Shown here piece after piece: positions 1-8,220 of a stretch of 64,000 bases of DNA. A program made the position numbers and the translations under genes. This DNA comes from JAVKFY01 sp040223615 (lineage in GTDB: Bacteria > Pseudomonadota > Alphaproteobacteria > GCA-2731375): the NCBI GenBank assembly GCA_040223615.1, contig JAVKFY010000005.1:62001-126000 (forward strand), in the 5' to 3' direction. The notes below the pieces were generated by a model that worked only from the letters and a program-made list of their open reading frames with translations, searched no databases and was not told where the DNA came from. Positions within the stretch are counted from its first letter, which is position 1. Each line of letters begins with the position of its first letter.

Positions 1-1
1 C

Positions 2-550
2 CTCGCCGACGCGCCGGAGCGTTTCGCCGTCGCCGGGCTGTCTTTCGGCGGCTACATCGTCTTCGAGCTGCTGCGTCGCGCACCGCAGCGGATCAGCCAC
101 GCCGCCTTTCTCGACACCTCCGCCCGCGCCGACACCGAGGAACGCAAGCAGGCCCGTGCCAAGGATCTCGCGCGGGTCGGCGAGGGCCGGTTCATCGGAG
201 TCAGCGAAGGCTTGCTGCCGCTGTTCATGCACCCCGATCACCTGGCCGACGATAATCTAAGAAACAGAGTTAAGAATATGACACAACGCGTTGGAGAAGA
301 AGCGTTTGTAAGCCAGATTCATGCGGTAATGTCACGGCCTGACAGCCGCCCGGACCTGGCCGCGATCACCTGCCCGACGCTGGTCCTGGTCGGCGCCGAG
401 GACCAGATGACGCCGCCGGAGCTGGCGCGCGAAATCCATGCCGGCATCGCCGGCTCGCGCCTGGTCGAAGTGCCGCACTGCGGCCACCTCGCCACCATCG
501 AACAGCCCGAGGCGGTGAACGCCGCGCTACGCGAGTGGCTCGCCGACTAG
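2..550 (+). CDS. alpha/beta hydrolase, 3' part only
   Basis: The gene is open from the left window edge, so its start lies outside. The 182 visible residues carry the nucleophile elbow GLSFGG near the edge, an acid in GAEDQMTPPE and a histidine in HCGHLATIEQPE, so all three members of the catalytic triad of an alpha/beta hydrolase are visible. The substrate cannot be told. Bases about 253-340 are strikingly AT-rich (about 41 percent GC by my count of 87 bases) and use codons rare elsewhere in the window (AGA, CTA, ACA, GTA), although the encoded residues fit the family and the frame stays open. The stop overlaps the stop of the convergent lipoprotein gene by a few bases. Confidence 0.85.
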   Translation, partial: LADAPERFAVAGLSFGGYIVFELLRRAPQRISHAAFLDTSARADTEERKQARAKDLARVGEGRFIGVSEGLLPLFMHPDHLADDNLRNRVKNMTQRVGEEAFVSQIHAVMSRPDSRPDLAAITCPTLVLVGAEDQMTPPELAREIHAGIAGSRLVEVPHCGHLATIEQPEAVNAALREWLAD

Positions 551-1107
551 CACGGCGTGCCGCAGCCGCTGGTCTGGTTCGGGTCGTCGGTGCGCAGGGT
601 GCGGATCAGCGCGTCGTTGATGCCGGCGACCAGCATCGGGTCGCTCGGTCCTTTGGCACGCGGCACGGTTGCCGTGCTCTCCGAGGCGAGCTCGTCGCCG
701 TGGCAGAAGGCGACCAGCACCAGCGTCCGGCCACCGCCGGTCACGGTCGGAATCTTGTCGCCAGCCATCATCCGGCAGGCATCGGTCCCGTCGGCCACGG
801 TCGGCGCCGGGTCGAACACCAGCACCACGCGGCCGAGGTCGCCGTCGCGCGCCGCCTGGGTCATCGCGAGACGTGCCGACGGGTGACCGGCCGGCAGCTC
901 CAATGCTGCCAGCAGATCGCCCAGCGCGGCCTCGTCATAAGGCGCGCCGTAGACGGCCGTCGGCATCACTCCGTTGCGGATCGTGTGGGCGGTCAGCTCG
1001 GGCGTGTAGAAGGCGCTGTGATATTCGCCGGTGACGGTATTGCCGCCGCACGCCGACAACGCGGCCGTCATAACCGCGGCAGTCAGGCAGGTTCGAAACA
1101 TCTTCAT
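547..1107 (-). CDS. putative lipoprotein, paralogue of the next gene
   Basis: The 186-residue product begins with a short basic and hydrophobic signal ending in the lipobox LSAC, so it should be a lipid-anchored envelope protein. I do not recognise the family. The mature part holds SAFYTPEL, GRVVLVF, a cysteine in DACRMM, AFCHGDELASES and a C-terminal DPNQTSGCGTPC. The same blocks recur in the gene immediately upstream on the same strand, so the two are tandem paralogues, separated by 9 bp and probably cotranscribed. Four conserved cysteines after the lipobox suggest disulphides. A GTGAGG stretch a few bases before the ATG is a plausible ribosome site. Confidence 0.75.
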   Translation of the reverse strand: MKMFRTCLTAAVMTAALSACGGNTVTGEYHSAFYTPELTAHTIRNGVMPTAVYGAPYDEAALGDLLAALELPAGHPSARLAMTQAARDGDLGRVVLVFDPAPTVADGTDACRMMAGDKIPTVTGGGRTLVLVAFCHGDELASESTATVPRAKGPSDPMLVAGINDALIRTLRTDDPNQTSGCGTPC

Positions 1108-1116
1108 GGCCTCACA

Positions 1117-1686
1117 CTAGCAGCCGGTCAGGGCACTGGGGCAGTCGGAATCCCGGTTCGGATCGTGCGTCGGGAGCAGCCGCGACAGCATCACCTGCAT
1201 CGCGTTCTTGAATGCCGGGTCGGCCGGGCTGCCGGGCCGGGCGGTGACCAGCTCGACCTCGCTGGCGAGCCCGTCGCCGTGGCAGAACGCGGCCATCACC
1301 GACAGCTTTCCGCCGCGCGCCGCCGCGGGCGGCGTGTCATGCGTCATCCGGCACAAGGTATCGCCGCCGGGCGCCGGGCCGGCGCCGGCGAACAACAGCA
1401 CCACGCGGCCGTCCTCGCCGGACTGCGCCTTGGGCGTCGCCGCGAACGGCACCTGCACGTGGCCGCCGGGCATGCGCAGGTTGCTGGCCACCTGCTCGCC
1501 GGAGTTCGGGCCGAACGGATGGCCGTACACCGCCACCGGCATGTAGCCCTCGCGGGCCGCGTAGTTCACCAGGCTGGGCGAGTAGAAGGCCTGGTAGTTC
1601 TCGCCATAGAGCGTGCCGCCGCCGCTCTGGCAGCCGCTCAGCAGGCCGCCGAAGACGGTGGCCAGGATCGCAAGTCGCATGAACAT
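1117..1686 (-). CDS. putative lipoprotein, paralogue of the previous gene
   Basis: The 189-residue product has a signal peptide with lipobox LSGC. It shares with its downstream neighbour the order QAFYSPSL, MPVAVYG, GRVVLLF, LCRM, AFCHGDGLASE and a terminal DPNRDSDC segment ending in Cys. I chose the ATG at 1686 rather than the in-frame GTG three codons earlier because GGAGG sits eight bases before it and overlaps that GTG. Function is unknown. The pair follows parE on the same strand after about 110 bp, but nothing links them functionally. Confidence 0.75.
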   Translation of the reverse strand: MFMRLAILATVFGGLLSGCQSGGGTLYGENYQAFYSPSLVNYAAREGYMPVAVYGHPFGPNSGEQVASNLRMPGGHVQVPFAATPKAQSGEDGRVVLLFAGAGPAPGGDTLCRMTHDTPPAAARGGKLSVMAAFCHGDGLASEVELVTARPGSPADPAFKNAMQVMLSRLLPTHDPNRDSDCPSALTGC

Positions 1687-1798
1687 GTCCGTCACCTCCT
1701 GCGGGCCGGACCTCCCATGCCAAAGATATCTATCCAGATCGCGTTCTCGGCAAGGGCCGTGCCATAGACGCTACCGGCCGCCGGGTTATTCCACCCGC

Positions 1799-3760
1799 CT
1801 AGATATCAAGGTCTTCGACGAAGGCCGCGTTGTCCTGGATGAACTGGAAGCGCAGCTCCGGCTTGCGGCCCATCAGGCTCTCGACCAGTGAGTCGGTGTC
1901 CTTGGCCAGATCCTCCGGGATCACGACCTTGAGCAGGGTGCGGTTGGCCGGGTTCATCGTGGTCTCGCGCAACTGCGCCGGCGGCATCTCGCCCAGGCCC
2001 TTGAAGCGGCTGATCTCGACCTTGCCACGGCCGCTGAACTCGCGCTCCATCAACTCGTCCTTGTGCGCGTCGTCGCGCGCGTAGGCGGTCTTGCCGCCCT
2101 GGCTGAGCCGGAACAGCGGTGGCAGCGCCAGGTAGAGGTGGCCGTCGCGGATGAGTTGCGGCAGCTCGCGGTGGAAGAAGGTCAGCAGCAGCGAGGCGAT
2201 GTGCGCGCCGTCGACGTCGGCGTCGGTCATGATGATGACCTTGTCGTAGCGCAGGTCGTCGGCGCGGTATTTCGTTCCGGTGCCGCAGCCCAGCGCCTGC
2301 ACCAGGTCGGCCAGCTCCTGGTTCGCCTGCAGCTTGCCGGACCCGGCGCTGGCGACGTTGAGGATCTTGCCGCGCAGCGGCAGGATCGCCTGGGTCTTGC
2401 GGTCGCGGCCCTGCTTGGCCGAGCCGCCGGCGCTGTCGCCCTCGACCAGGAAGATCTCGGTGCCTTCGCGCGTGCCGACCGAGCAGTCCGCCAGCTTGCC
2501 GGGCAGGCGCAGCTTGCGGGTCGCGGTCTTGCGCTGGGTTTCCTTCTCCTGGCGCCGGCGCAGCCGGTCCTCGGCGCGCTCGATGATCGCGTCCAGCAGG
2601 TGGCTGGCGTTCGCCGGATCGCCGCTGAGCCAGTGGTCGAAGTGGTCGCGCACGGCGGTCTCGACCAGGCGGCTGGCCGACGATGAGGTCAGCCGCTCCT
2701 TGGTCTGGCCGGAGAATTGCGGGTCGGTGATGAACACCGAGAGCAGCGCCTCGGCGCCGCCGACCACGTCCTCGCCGGTGATCTGCCCAGCCTTGCGATT
2801 GCCGGTCAGCTCCGCGTAGGCCTTCAGTCCGCGCGCCAGGGCGCCGCGCAGGCCGGCATCGTGCGTGCCGCCCTCCGGCGTCGGGATGGTGTTGCAGTAG
2901 CTGTGCAGTTCGCCGTCGCCGTCCAGCGGCCAGTGGATCGCCCAGTGCACCTCGCCCGACTTGTCCGGGAAGGTGGCGTGGCCGGCGAACGGCACTGGGG
3001 TCACGGTCGGCCGTGCGCCCAGCCCGTGGCGCAGGAAGTCGACCAGCCCGTCGGGGAAGTGCAGCACGGCATCGGCCGGCGTGTCGTCGGATATCAGCGC
3101 CGGGTCGCACTTCCAGCGAATCTCGACGCCGCCGAACAGGTACGCCTTGGAGCGCGCCATCTTGTACAGCCGGCCGGGCTTGAAGGCGGCGCTCTTGCCG
3201 AAGATTTCCGGGTCGGGGCGCATTTCCAGACGGGTGCCGCGCCGGTTGTTGGCGGCGCCGATTTTCTTCAGCTTCGAGGTCGGTGCGCCGCGCGCAAACG
3301 TCTGGCGCCACAATTCGCGGTCACGCGCCACTTCCACCGTCAGCTCCTCGGCCAGTGCGTTCACCACCGACACGCCGACGCCGTGCAGCCCGCCGGCGGT
3401 CTTGTAGGCCTGGCCGGAGAACTTGCCGCCCGAATGCAGCGTGGTGAGGATCACCTCCAGCGCCGACTTGTTCTTGAACTTGGGGTGCGGGTCGATCGGG
3501 ATGCCGCGGCCGTTGTCCGACACCGCCAGCCGGCCGTCGGCGTCGAGCGTCACCTCGATGCGGTTGGCGTGGCCGGCGACGGCCTCGTCCATGGCGTTGT
3601 CCAGCACTTCCGCCGCCAGATGATGCAGCGCGCGCTCGTCGGTGCCGCCGATGTACATGCCGGGCCGCCGGCGCACCGGCTCCAGGCCCTCCAGGACCTC
3701 GATGTCCTTGGCGGAGTAGTTGGCGCTCGAGGCCTTCGGGTTGTCGAACAGGTCGTTCAT
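1799..3760 (-). CDS. parE: DNA topoisomerase IV subunit B
   Basis: This is the ATPase subunit of topoisomerase IV, which decatenates daughter chromosomes with ParC. The 653 residues are the usual length. The N-terminal GHKL ATPase domain shows EVLDNAMDEAVAG, DNGRGIPID and TAGGLHGVGVSVVNAL. The C-terminal TOPRIM domain shows EGDSAGGSAKQGRDR and the metal-binding DADVDGAHI. The short form without an inserted domain, and FLVEGDSAGGSAKQ, fit ParE better than GyrB. It is transcribed away from the thioesterase gene. parC is not in the window. Confidence 0.96.
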   Translation of the reverse strand: MNDLFDNPKASSANYSAKDIEVLEGLEPVRRRPGMYIGGTDERALHHLAAEVLDNAMDEAVAGHANRIEVTLDADGRLAVSDNGRGIPIDPHPKFKNKSALEVILTTLHSGGKFSGQAYKTAGGLHGVGVSVVNALAEELTVEVARDRELWRQTFARGAPTSKLKKIGAANNRRGTRLEMRPDPEIFGKSAAFKPGRLYKMARSKAYLFGGVEIRWKCDPALISDDTPADAVLHFPDGLVDFLRHGLGARPTVTPVPFAGHATFPDKSGEVHWAIHWPLDGDGELHSYCNTIPTPEGGTHDAGLRGALARGLKAYAELTGNRKAGQITGEDVVGGAEALLSVFITDPQFSGQTKERLTSSSASRLVETAVRDHFDHWLSGDPANASHLLDAIIERAEDRLRRRQEKETQRKTATRKLRLPGKLADCSVGTREGTEIFLVEGDSAGGSAKQGRDRKTQAILPLRGKILNVASAGSGKLQANQELADLVQALGCGTGTKYRADDLRYDKVIIMTDADVDGAHIASLLLTFFHRELPQLIRDGHLYLALPPLFRLSQGGKTAYARDDAHKDELMEREFSGRGKVEISRFKGLGEMPPAQLRETTMNPANRTLLKVVIPEDLAKDTDSLVESLMGRKPELRFQFIQDNAAFVEDLDI

Positions 3761-3837
3761 GTCGGCGGTATACTGCGTCGGTTGTGTTGCGGCTAGTGTA
3801 CGTTGTCGCCACCAGATGTAGTAGGGAGCGCGGTGAA

Positions 3838-4224
3838 ATGGCGGAAGATAAAGGTACCGGCGACCGGCAGCCGGTGGTCCAGACCATCACCATGCCGGCC
3901 GACGCCAACGGCAACGGCGATATCTTCGGCGGCTGGGTGCTGAGCCAGATGGATATCGCGGGCGGCGTCGCGGCCGGGCGCGTGTGCAAGGGCCGCTGTG
4001 CCACCGTGGCGATCGACTCCATGACCTTCCACCGGCCGATCTCGATCGGCGATCTGGTCAGCGTCTATTGCGACGTGGCGCGCATCGGCACCACCTCCGT
4101 CACCATCCATATCGACACCTACGTCACCCGGCGCGACGAATCGCAGCCGATCAAGGTCACCGAGGGCAACTTCGTCTTCGTCGCCATCGACGACGACGGC
4201 AAGCCCAGGTCGATCCCGAAGTAG
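3838..4224 (+). CDS. hotdog-fold acyl-CoA thioesterase, YciA-like
   Basis: The 128-residue product matches the YciA/acyl-CoA hydrolase family, which cleaves acyl-CoA thioesters in the cytoplasm. The signature is MPADANGNGDIFGGWVLSQM, with the catalytic Asp of the hotdog fold in the NGDIFGGW segment, followed by MTFHRPISIGDLV. The ATG at 3838 has AGGGAG about ten bases upstream. An earlier in-frame start at 3784 would add an unlikely tail reaching towards the parE promoter. The gene is followed after 12 bp by a Spy-like protein, so the two may be cotranscribed. Confidence 0.88.
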   Translation: MAEDKGTGDRQPVVQTITMPADANGNGDIFGGWVLSQMDIAGGVAAGRVCKGRCATVAIDSMTFHRPISIGDLVSVYCDVARIGTTSVTIHIDTYVTRRDESQPIKVTEGNFVFVAIDDDGKPRSIPK

Positions 4225-4236
4225 CGAGCACCAGCC

Positions 4237-4764
4237 ATGCGATTTCTTCTCCTGGGAGCTCTGCTGGCCGCGCTGGCCGGGCCGGCGGCCGGCGAACAGC
4301 CCTATGCCGGACTGCAGCACCGCGACGTGAAGGCGCTGTCGGCGGAACAGATCGACGATCTGCGCGCCGGACGCGGCATGGGCATGGCGCTGGCGGCCGA
4401 GCTGAACGGCTATCCCGGCCCTGTGCACGTGCTGGAACTGGCCGATGACCTGCACCTATCCGCCGAGCAACGCCGCACCGTGACGGCGTTGTATGAGGCG
4501 ATGAAGGCCGAGGCGGTACCGCTGGGCGAGCGCCTCATCGCCGATGAGGCGGCACTGGAGCGGCTGTTCGCCGAGCGCAGCGCCACGGCCGCGACGGTCG
4601 AGGCCGCAACCGCCGCAATCGGTCGCACCCATGGCGCCTTGCGGGCGGCGCACCTGCGCTACCACCTGGCGACACTCGCCTTGCTGCGTCCGCACCAGGT
4701 CGCGCGCTACGCCGAGTTGCGCGGTTACACGGGCGGGCAGGCGGAGCACCATCACAAGCATTGA
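4237..4764 (+). CDS. periplasmic Spy/CpxP/ZraP-like protein
   Basis: The 175-residue product has a clear signal peptide (AALAGPAAGE cleavage region), so it is periplasmic. The mature protein is helical and contains two LSAEQ motifs (residues about 35 and 72), the LTxxQ-type signature of the Spy/CpxP/ZraP group of envelope-stress chaperones and metal-binding proteins. It ends in a histidine-rich tail (EHHHKH) that could bind a metal. The role in metal stress is inference. It follows the thioesterase gene closely. Confidence 0.6.
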   Translation: MRFLLLGALLAALAGPAAGEQPYAGLQHRDVKALSAEQIDDLRAGRGMGMALAAELNGYPGPVHVLELADDLHLSAEQRRTVTALYEAMKAEAVPLGERLIADEAALERLFAERSATAATVEAATAAIGRTHGALRAAHLRYHLATLALLRPHQVARYAELRGYTGGQAEHHHKH

Positions 4765-4793
4765 CGTCAAATCCGCATTGCCGGTGTCGAGCC

Positions 4794-4833
4794 GGGGTCC
4801 ATGTCGCGTTGGGGCAGGTTCGACATGGACCCC
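4794..4833 (+). terminator. 13-bp perfect inverted repeat after the Spy-like gene
   Basis: Arms 4794-4806 (GGGGTCCATGTCG) and 4821-4833 are exactly complementary around a 14-base loop. It lies 30 bp after the stop codon and is probably a transcription terminator, although only a weak pyrimidine tail follows. It could instead be a dispersed palindrome. Confidence 0.5.
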
Positions 4834-5043
4834 GTCTCTGCTTGCCGCGCCAGGTCCGGGGCAGGGGCGCGGCCGGGGAACTTGAAGCCCGGCTCTCTAT
4901 GGTCCGGCTGCCGGGGCGGGCTCGGGGGCGTCGCCGCAACGCCGGCCGCGGGCCGGGCTTGGTGTTAATGTTCCCGAAATGTTCTATTGCGTCAAGACCA
5001 AATCGCGGGATTGATCCTGGTCTCTGGCGAGGGAGAACGGGAC

Positions 5044-5670
5044 ATGGCGATCGAAGCATGGCTGGCCTACGTGGTCGCGGCGACGGCCTTGCTGCTGGTG
5101 CCGGGGCCGACGGTCCTGCTGGTGGTGACCTATGCGTTGAGCGCGGGCCGCCGGTCGGCGCTCTATACGGTGATCGGGGTGACGCTCGGTGACATTGCCG
5201 CCATCGCCATGTCGATGGCCGGGCTGGGCGCGCTGCTGGCGGCCTCGGCGACGGCGTTCACGGCGCTGAAGTGGGTCGGCGCCGCCTACCTGGTCTATCT
5301 AGGCATCCGGCTGTGGCGGGCGCCGGCCTCGCTCGACGACAAGGTCGAGGGGGCGGCGGGAAGCTCCGCGCGGGCGATGCTGGCGCACGCCTTCGTCGTC
5401 ACCGCGCTGAACCCGAAGTCGATCGTGTTCTTCGTCGCCTTCCTACCGCAGTTCATCAATCCCCACGCGCCGGTGCTGGGCCAGATGACGCTACTGGGCG
5501 CGACCTTCGTGGTGCTGGCGACGGTCATCGTCACGGGCTACGCGCTGCTGGCCAGCGGCGCCCGCGAGCGCATCCGCCGGCCGTCGGTGTTGCGCTGGAT
5601 GAACCGCGCCGGCGGCGGCGCCCTGATCGCCGCCGGGGTGCTCACCGTGGTCTGGCGCCGGGCGACCTGA
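5044..5670 (+). CDS. LysE-family amino-acid exporter
   Basis: The 208-residue product is a six-helix inner-membrane transporter of the LysE/RhtB type, which exports amino acids or related small molecules. The diagnostic N-terminal segment LLLVPGPTVLLVV is present, followed by GVTLGDIAA, WVGAAYLVYLGIRLW and the loop LNPKSIVFFVAFLPQF. The ATG at 5044 is preceded by GAGGGAGA; the longer reading from 4987 would add non-conserved residues. The substrate cannot be read from sequence. A small inverted repeat (AGACCA at 4995-5000 and TGGTCT at 5018-5023) lies just before the gene and could be regulatory. Confidence 0.88.
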   Translation: MAIEAWLAYVVAATALLLVPGPTVLLVVTYALSAGRRSALYTVIGVTLGDIAAIAMSMAGLGALLAASATAFTALKWVGAAYLVYLGIRLWRAPASLDDKVEGAAGSSARAMLAHAFVVTALNPKSIVFFVAFLPQFINPHAPVLGQMTLLGATFVVLATVIVTGYALLASGARERIRRPSVLRWMNRAGGGALIAAGVLTVVWRRAT

Positions 5671-5674
5671 GCGA

Positions 5675-5763
5675 GTAGCCCGGATGGAGCGAAGCGCAAT
5701 CCGGGGATGGGTCGAAATAGTCGCCGCCGGTCCCGGATTACGCTGACGCTGCATCCGGGCTAC
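5675..5763. repeat. palindromic intergenic element, GTAGCCCGGATG type
   Basis: The 12-base ends GTAGCCCGGATG (5675-5686) and CATCCGGGCTAC (5752-5763) are perfect inverse complements. Inside lie a second pair, GAAGCGCAATCCGGG and CCCGGATTACGC, with some mismatch. Elements of this sequence type are familiar in GC-rich proteobacterial intergenic regions (recollection, not searched). The right half lies inside the 3' end of the reductase gene. Confidence 0.65.
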
Positions 5764-6274
5764 GCACGACCGCGTAGCGCAGCAGTAGCGAGCCGGTCCG
5801 GTTCAGGCGTTTGCTGGAGCGCAGGCGCATCTGCACCGTCGGCCCGCCCTCCAGCAACTCGCGGCCGCGGCCGAACAGCAGTGGTTCCAGCGTGAGATAG
5901 ACCTCGTCCAGCAGGCCCTGGTCGAGCATCTCGCGGTAGACACCGGCGCCGCCGATCACCGCGACGCGGCGCATGCCGTCGAACAGGGCCGCGAGGTCGG
6001 CCGCCCGCGGATTGACGAAGCGCACGCTTCCACGTCTGGTCATGTTCTTCGGTCGGCGGGTCAGTACCACGGTGTTGCGCTTGCGCAGGCGCGCGGCGGC
6101 GGCCAGGTAGGTGTCGCGGCCGCAGACCACGGCGTCGGCGCGCGCCAACTCGGCCTGGAAGAAGTCCCAGTCCTCCGCGCAGATCCAGCGCTGCCGCCGA
6201 CGCTTGTCGAGCGAGATGCGCCCGTCGGCGCTGGCCGCGACATAGGCGGTGAAGCGCGGCCTAGATCGCGCCAT
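5738..6274 (-). CDS. RibD C-terminal / dihydrofolate-reductase-fold protein
   Basis: The 178-residue product resembles the stand-alone RibD C-terminal reductase family, which uses NADPH and shares the dihydrofolate reductase fold. Signs are YVAASADGRIS at the start, DAVVCGRDTYLAA, and the nucleotide-binding VIGGAGVYREML followed by DEVYLTLEPLLFGRGREL. The substrate is unknown; it need not make riboflavin. The start overlaps the end of the CoA-transferase gene by 14 bp, so the two are probably cotranscribed. Its last nine codons lie in a palindromic repeat, suggesting that the repeat inserted at or extended the C terminus. Confidence 0.75.
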   Translation of the reverse strand: MARSRPRFTAYVAASADGRISLDKRRRQRWICAEDWDFFQAELARADAVVCGRDTYLAAAARLRKRNTVVLTRRPKNMTRRGSVRFVNPRAADLAALFDGMRRVAVIGGAGVYREMLDQGLLDEVYLTLEPLLFGRGRELLEGGPTVQMRLRSSKRLNRTGSLLLRYAVVRSPDAASA

Positions 6275-7478
6275 CGCTCCGCAGCTTGGCGATGTCGGCG
6301 TCGCCCATGTCGAGCAGCTCGCGCAACACCTCCTCGGTGTGCTGGCCCAGCACGGGTGGCGCCATGCGGTTCTCGGTCGGCGTGCCGGACAGCTTCATCG
6401 GGCTGTTGATCAACGGTACCTTGGCCGAGCCGGTCGCCGCGTGGTCCATCTCGATGCGCATGCCGCGAGCGGTCACGTGCGGGTCGTCGAACACCTGGGC
6501 CAGGTCGTTGATCGGCCCGCAGCTCACCGACTGCTTTTCCAGCTCGTTGACCCAGAAGTCGGTCGGCTTGGCCGCGATCACCTCCGACAGGATGTTGACC
6601 AGCTCGTCGCGCCGCGCCAGCCGCTTGGCGTTGTTGTCGAAGCGCTCGTCGGTGGCCAGCTCCGGCACGCCGGCGACGTCGCAGAAGCGCTTGTACTGCG
6701 CGTCATTGCCGACCGCGAGGATGATCGCGCCGTCCGACGTCTGGAACACCTGGTAGGGCACGATGTTCGGATGCTGGTTGCCCAGCCGCTTCGGCAGCGC
6801 GCCGGTGGCCAGGTAGTTCATGCCCTGGATGGTGGAGAAGGCGACCATCACGTCGAGCATGCCGATGTCGATATGCTGGCCTTCGCCGGTGACCGCCTGG
6901 TGGCGCAGCGCCGCATTGATCGCGACGCCGGCGTACATCCCCGACATCAGGTCGGCGACCGGCACCGCGACCTTCATCGGCTGGCCGTCGGGCTCGCCGG
7001 TGAGGCTCATCAGCCCGCTCATGCCCTGGATCAGCACATCGTAGCCCGGCCGCTTGGCATATGGCCCGGTGTGCCCGAAGCCGGTGATCGAGCAATAGAT
7101 CAGCCCCGGGAACTCATCCTTCAGGTCGTCGTAGCCGAGGCCGTACTTGGCCAGCCCGCCGGTCTTGAAGTTCTCCACCAGTACGTGGCTCTTGGCGATC
7201 AGCTTGCGCGCCAGCGCCTGGCCTTCGGGGTTGGCGATGTCCAGCGTGACCGAGCGTTTGTTGCGGTTCGCGGCGCAGAAATAGGCGGCCTCGGACGTGT
7301 CGTTGCCGTCGCCGTCCTTGATCCACGGCGGTCCGAACCCGCGGGTGTCGTCGCCGCCCTCGGCGCGCTCCAGCTTGATCACGTCGGCGCCGAGGTCGGC
7401 CAGCATCTGGGTGCAGGTCGGGCCGGCCAGCACGCGGGTGAGATCGAAAACGCGAATTCCATGCAACGGACCGGGCAA
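6261..7478 (-). CDS. CaiB/BaiF-family CoA-transferase
   Basis: The 405-residue product is a family III CoA-transferase, moving CoA between carboxylic acids through an aspartyl intermediate. It begins LPGPLHGIRVFDLTRVLAGP, keeps GADVIKLER, NRNKRSVTLDIANPEG, VLVENFKTGG and YCSITGFGHTGPYA, and has the usual length. I chose the TTG at 7478 because AAGGAGG stands five bases before it and the family consensus begins there; the longer frame to 7589 adds an atypical 37-residue leader. Substrate is not evident. It heads a two-gene unit with the RibD-like reductase. Confidence 0.9.
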   Translation of the reverse strand: MPGPLHGIRVFDLTRVLAGPTCTQMLADLGADVIKLERAEGGDDTRGFGPPWIKDGDGNDTSEAAYFCAANRNKRSVTLDIANPEGQALARKLIAKSHVLVENFKTGGLAKYGLGYDDLKDEFPGLIYCSITGFGHTGPYAKRPGYDVLIQGMSGLMSLTGEPDGQPMKVAVPVADLMSGMYAGVAINAALRHQAVTGEGQHIDIGMLDVMVAFSTIQGMNYLATGALPKRLGNQHPNIVPYQVFQTSDGAIILAVGNDAQYKRFCDVAGVPELATDERFDNNAKRLARRDELVNILSEVIAAKPTDFWVNELEKQSVSCGPINDLAQVFDDPHVTARGMRIEMDHAATGSAKVPLINSPMKLSGTPTENRMAPPVLGQHTEEVLRELLDMGDADIAKLRSDGAI

Positions 7479-7664
7479 CGCGGCCTCCTTCGACGACAAA
7501 GGGATCGTTGCAGTCGGTCTACAAGGGCGCGCTGCGCTTGGCCAGCGCTTGTTGATCGGGGTCGTTCGGTGTTGCTCGGGTTTCCCCATTCCCCCCGGCG
7601 CAAGGCATAGCCGATGGCGGCTAAACCTTGGTGAAATGGTCGGGCTGGCGGTGCCGCGCGGCGC

Positions 7665-8138
7665 CTATCGAGTGGCCATCCGTGCCAGCGCCTCGCCCTC
7701 CAGGGCCATGGTGATCGCCGGGTCGACCGAAGCACCGATGCCTTTGTAAAAGGCCAGCCCGCGCTCGTTGTCGGTATCGACCCGCCACCACAGGTGCGTG
7801 GCGCCGCGCTCCAGCACGATCCGCGACAGCGCCGCAACCAGCACCGGCCCGACGCTCTTGGAGCGCCACGCCGGCCGCACCCACAGATCCTGCATGTAGA
7901 TCCCGCGCGCCGGCGTGATGCTCTCCCAGGTCGGGTAGTAGAGCGTGTAGCCGGCGGTCTCGTCGCCGTCCCAGGCGATCAGCGCGGTGAAACCTCGATC
8001 GGGTCCGAACCCGTCGCGCAAGACGCTCTCGCTCGTGTGCAGGCCGGCGGGACGGCCGTACTCGACATTGAACGCGTCGATCATTTCCGCCAGCACCGCC
8101 GCGTCGGCTTCGCGTGCAGGGCACGCCTCGATACCCAT
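7665..8138 (-). CDS. GNAT-family N-acetyltransferase
   Basis: The 157-residue product fits the GNAT fold. It shows the central strand and helix (GIYMQDLWVRPAWRSKSVGPVLVAAL), in which the acetyl-CoA loop is less glycine-rich than usual, and the late block WRVDTDNERGLAFYKGIGA. These resemble diamine or small-molecule acetyltransferases. The ATG at 8138 has GGAGAG about eight bases upstream, whereas the longer frame starting at 8213 would run into the neighbouring promoter. It is divergent from the enoyl-CoA hydratase gene. The acceptor is unknown. Confidence 0.82.
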   Translation of the reverse strand: MGIEACPAREADAAVLAEMIDAFNVEYGRPAGLHTSESVLRDGFGPDRGFTALIAWDGDETAGYTLYYPTWESITPARGIYMQDLWVRPAWRSKSVGPVLVAALSRIVLERGATHLWWRVDTDNERGLAFYKGIGASVDPAITMALEGEALARMATR

Positions 8139-8220
8139 CGTCCACTCTCCATGGCGATTGGCCGCCAGCCTAGGGGGCGGGTAAGCTGACGTCGACTTCA
8201 AGTGTTGCGGCACCCGCCCG

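Noticed and set aside
535..1767. Long open frame opposite the two lipoprotein genes
   Set aside because: High-GC shadow: low-complexity Arg/His/Ala composition and no motif, while the minus-strand frames have signal peptides and ribosome sites.
2717..3796. Long open frame on the strand opposite parE
   Set aside because: Composition typical of the complement of a GC-rich gene; parE occupies the region with full domain structure.
6249..7610. 453-residue plus-strand frame opposite the CoA-transferase
   Set aside because: Antisense shadow of a well-supported gene, with no recognisable motif.
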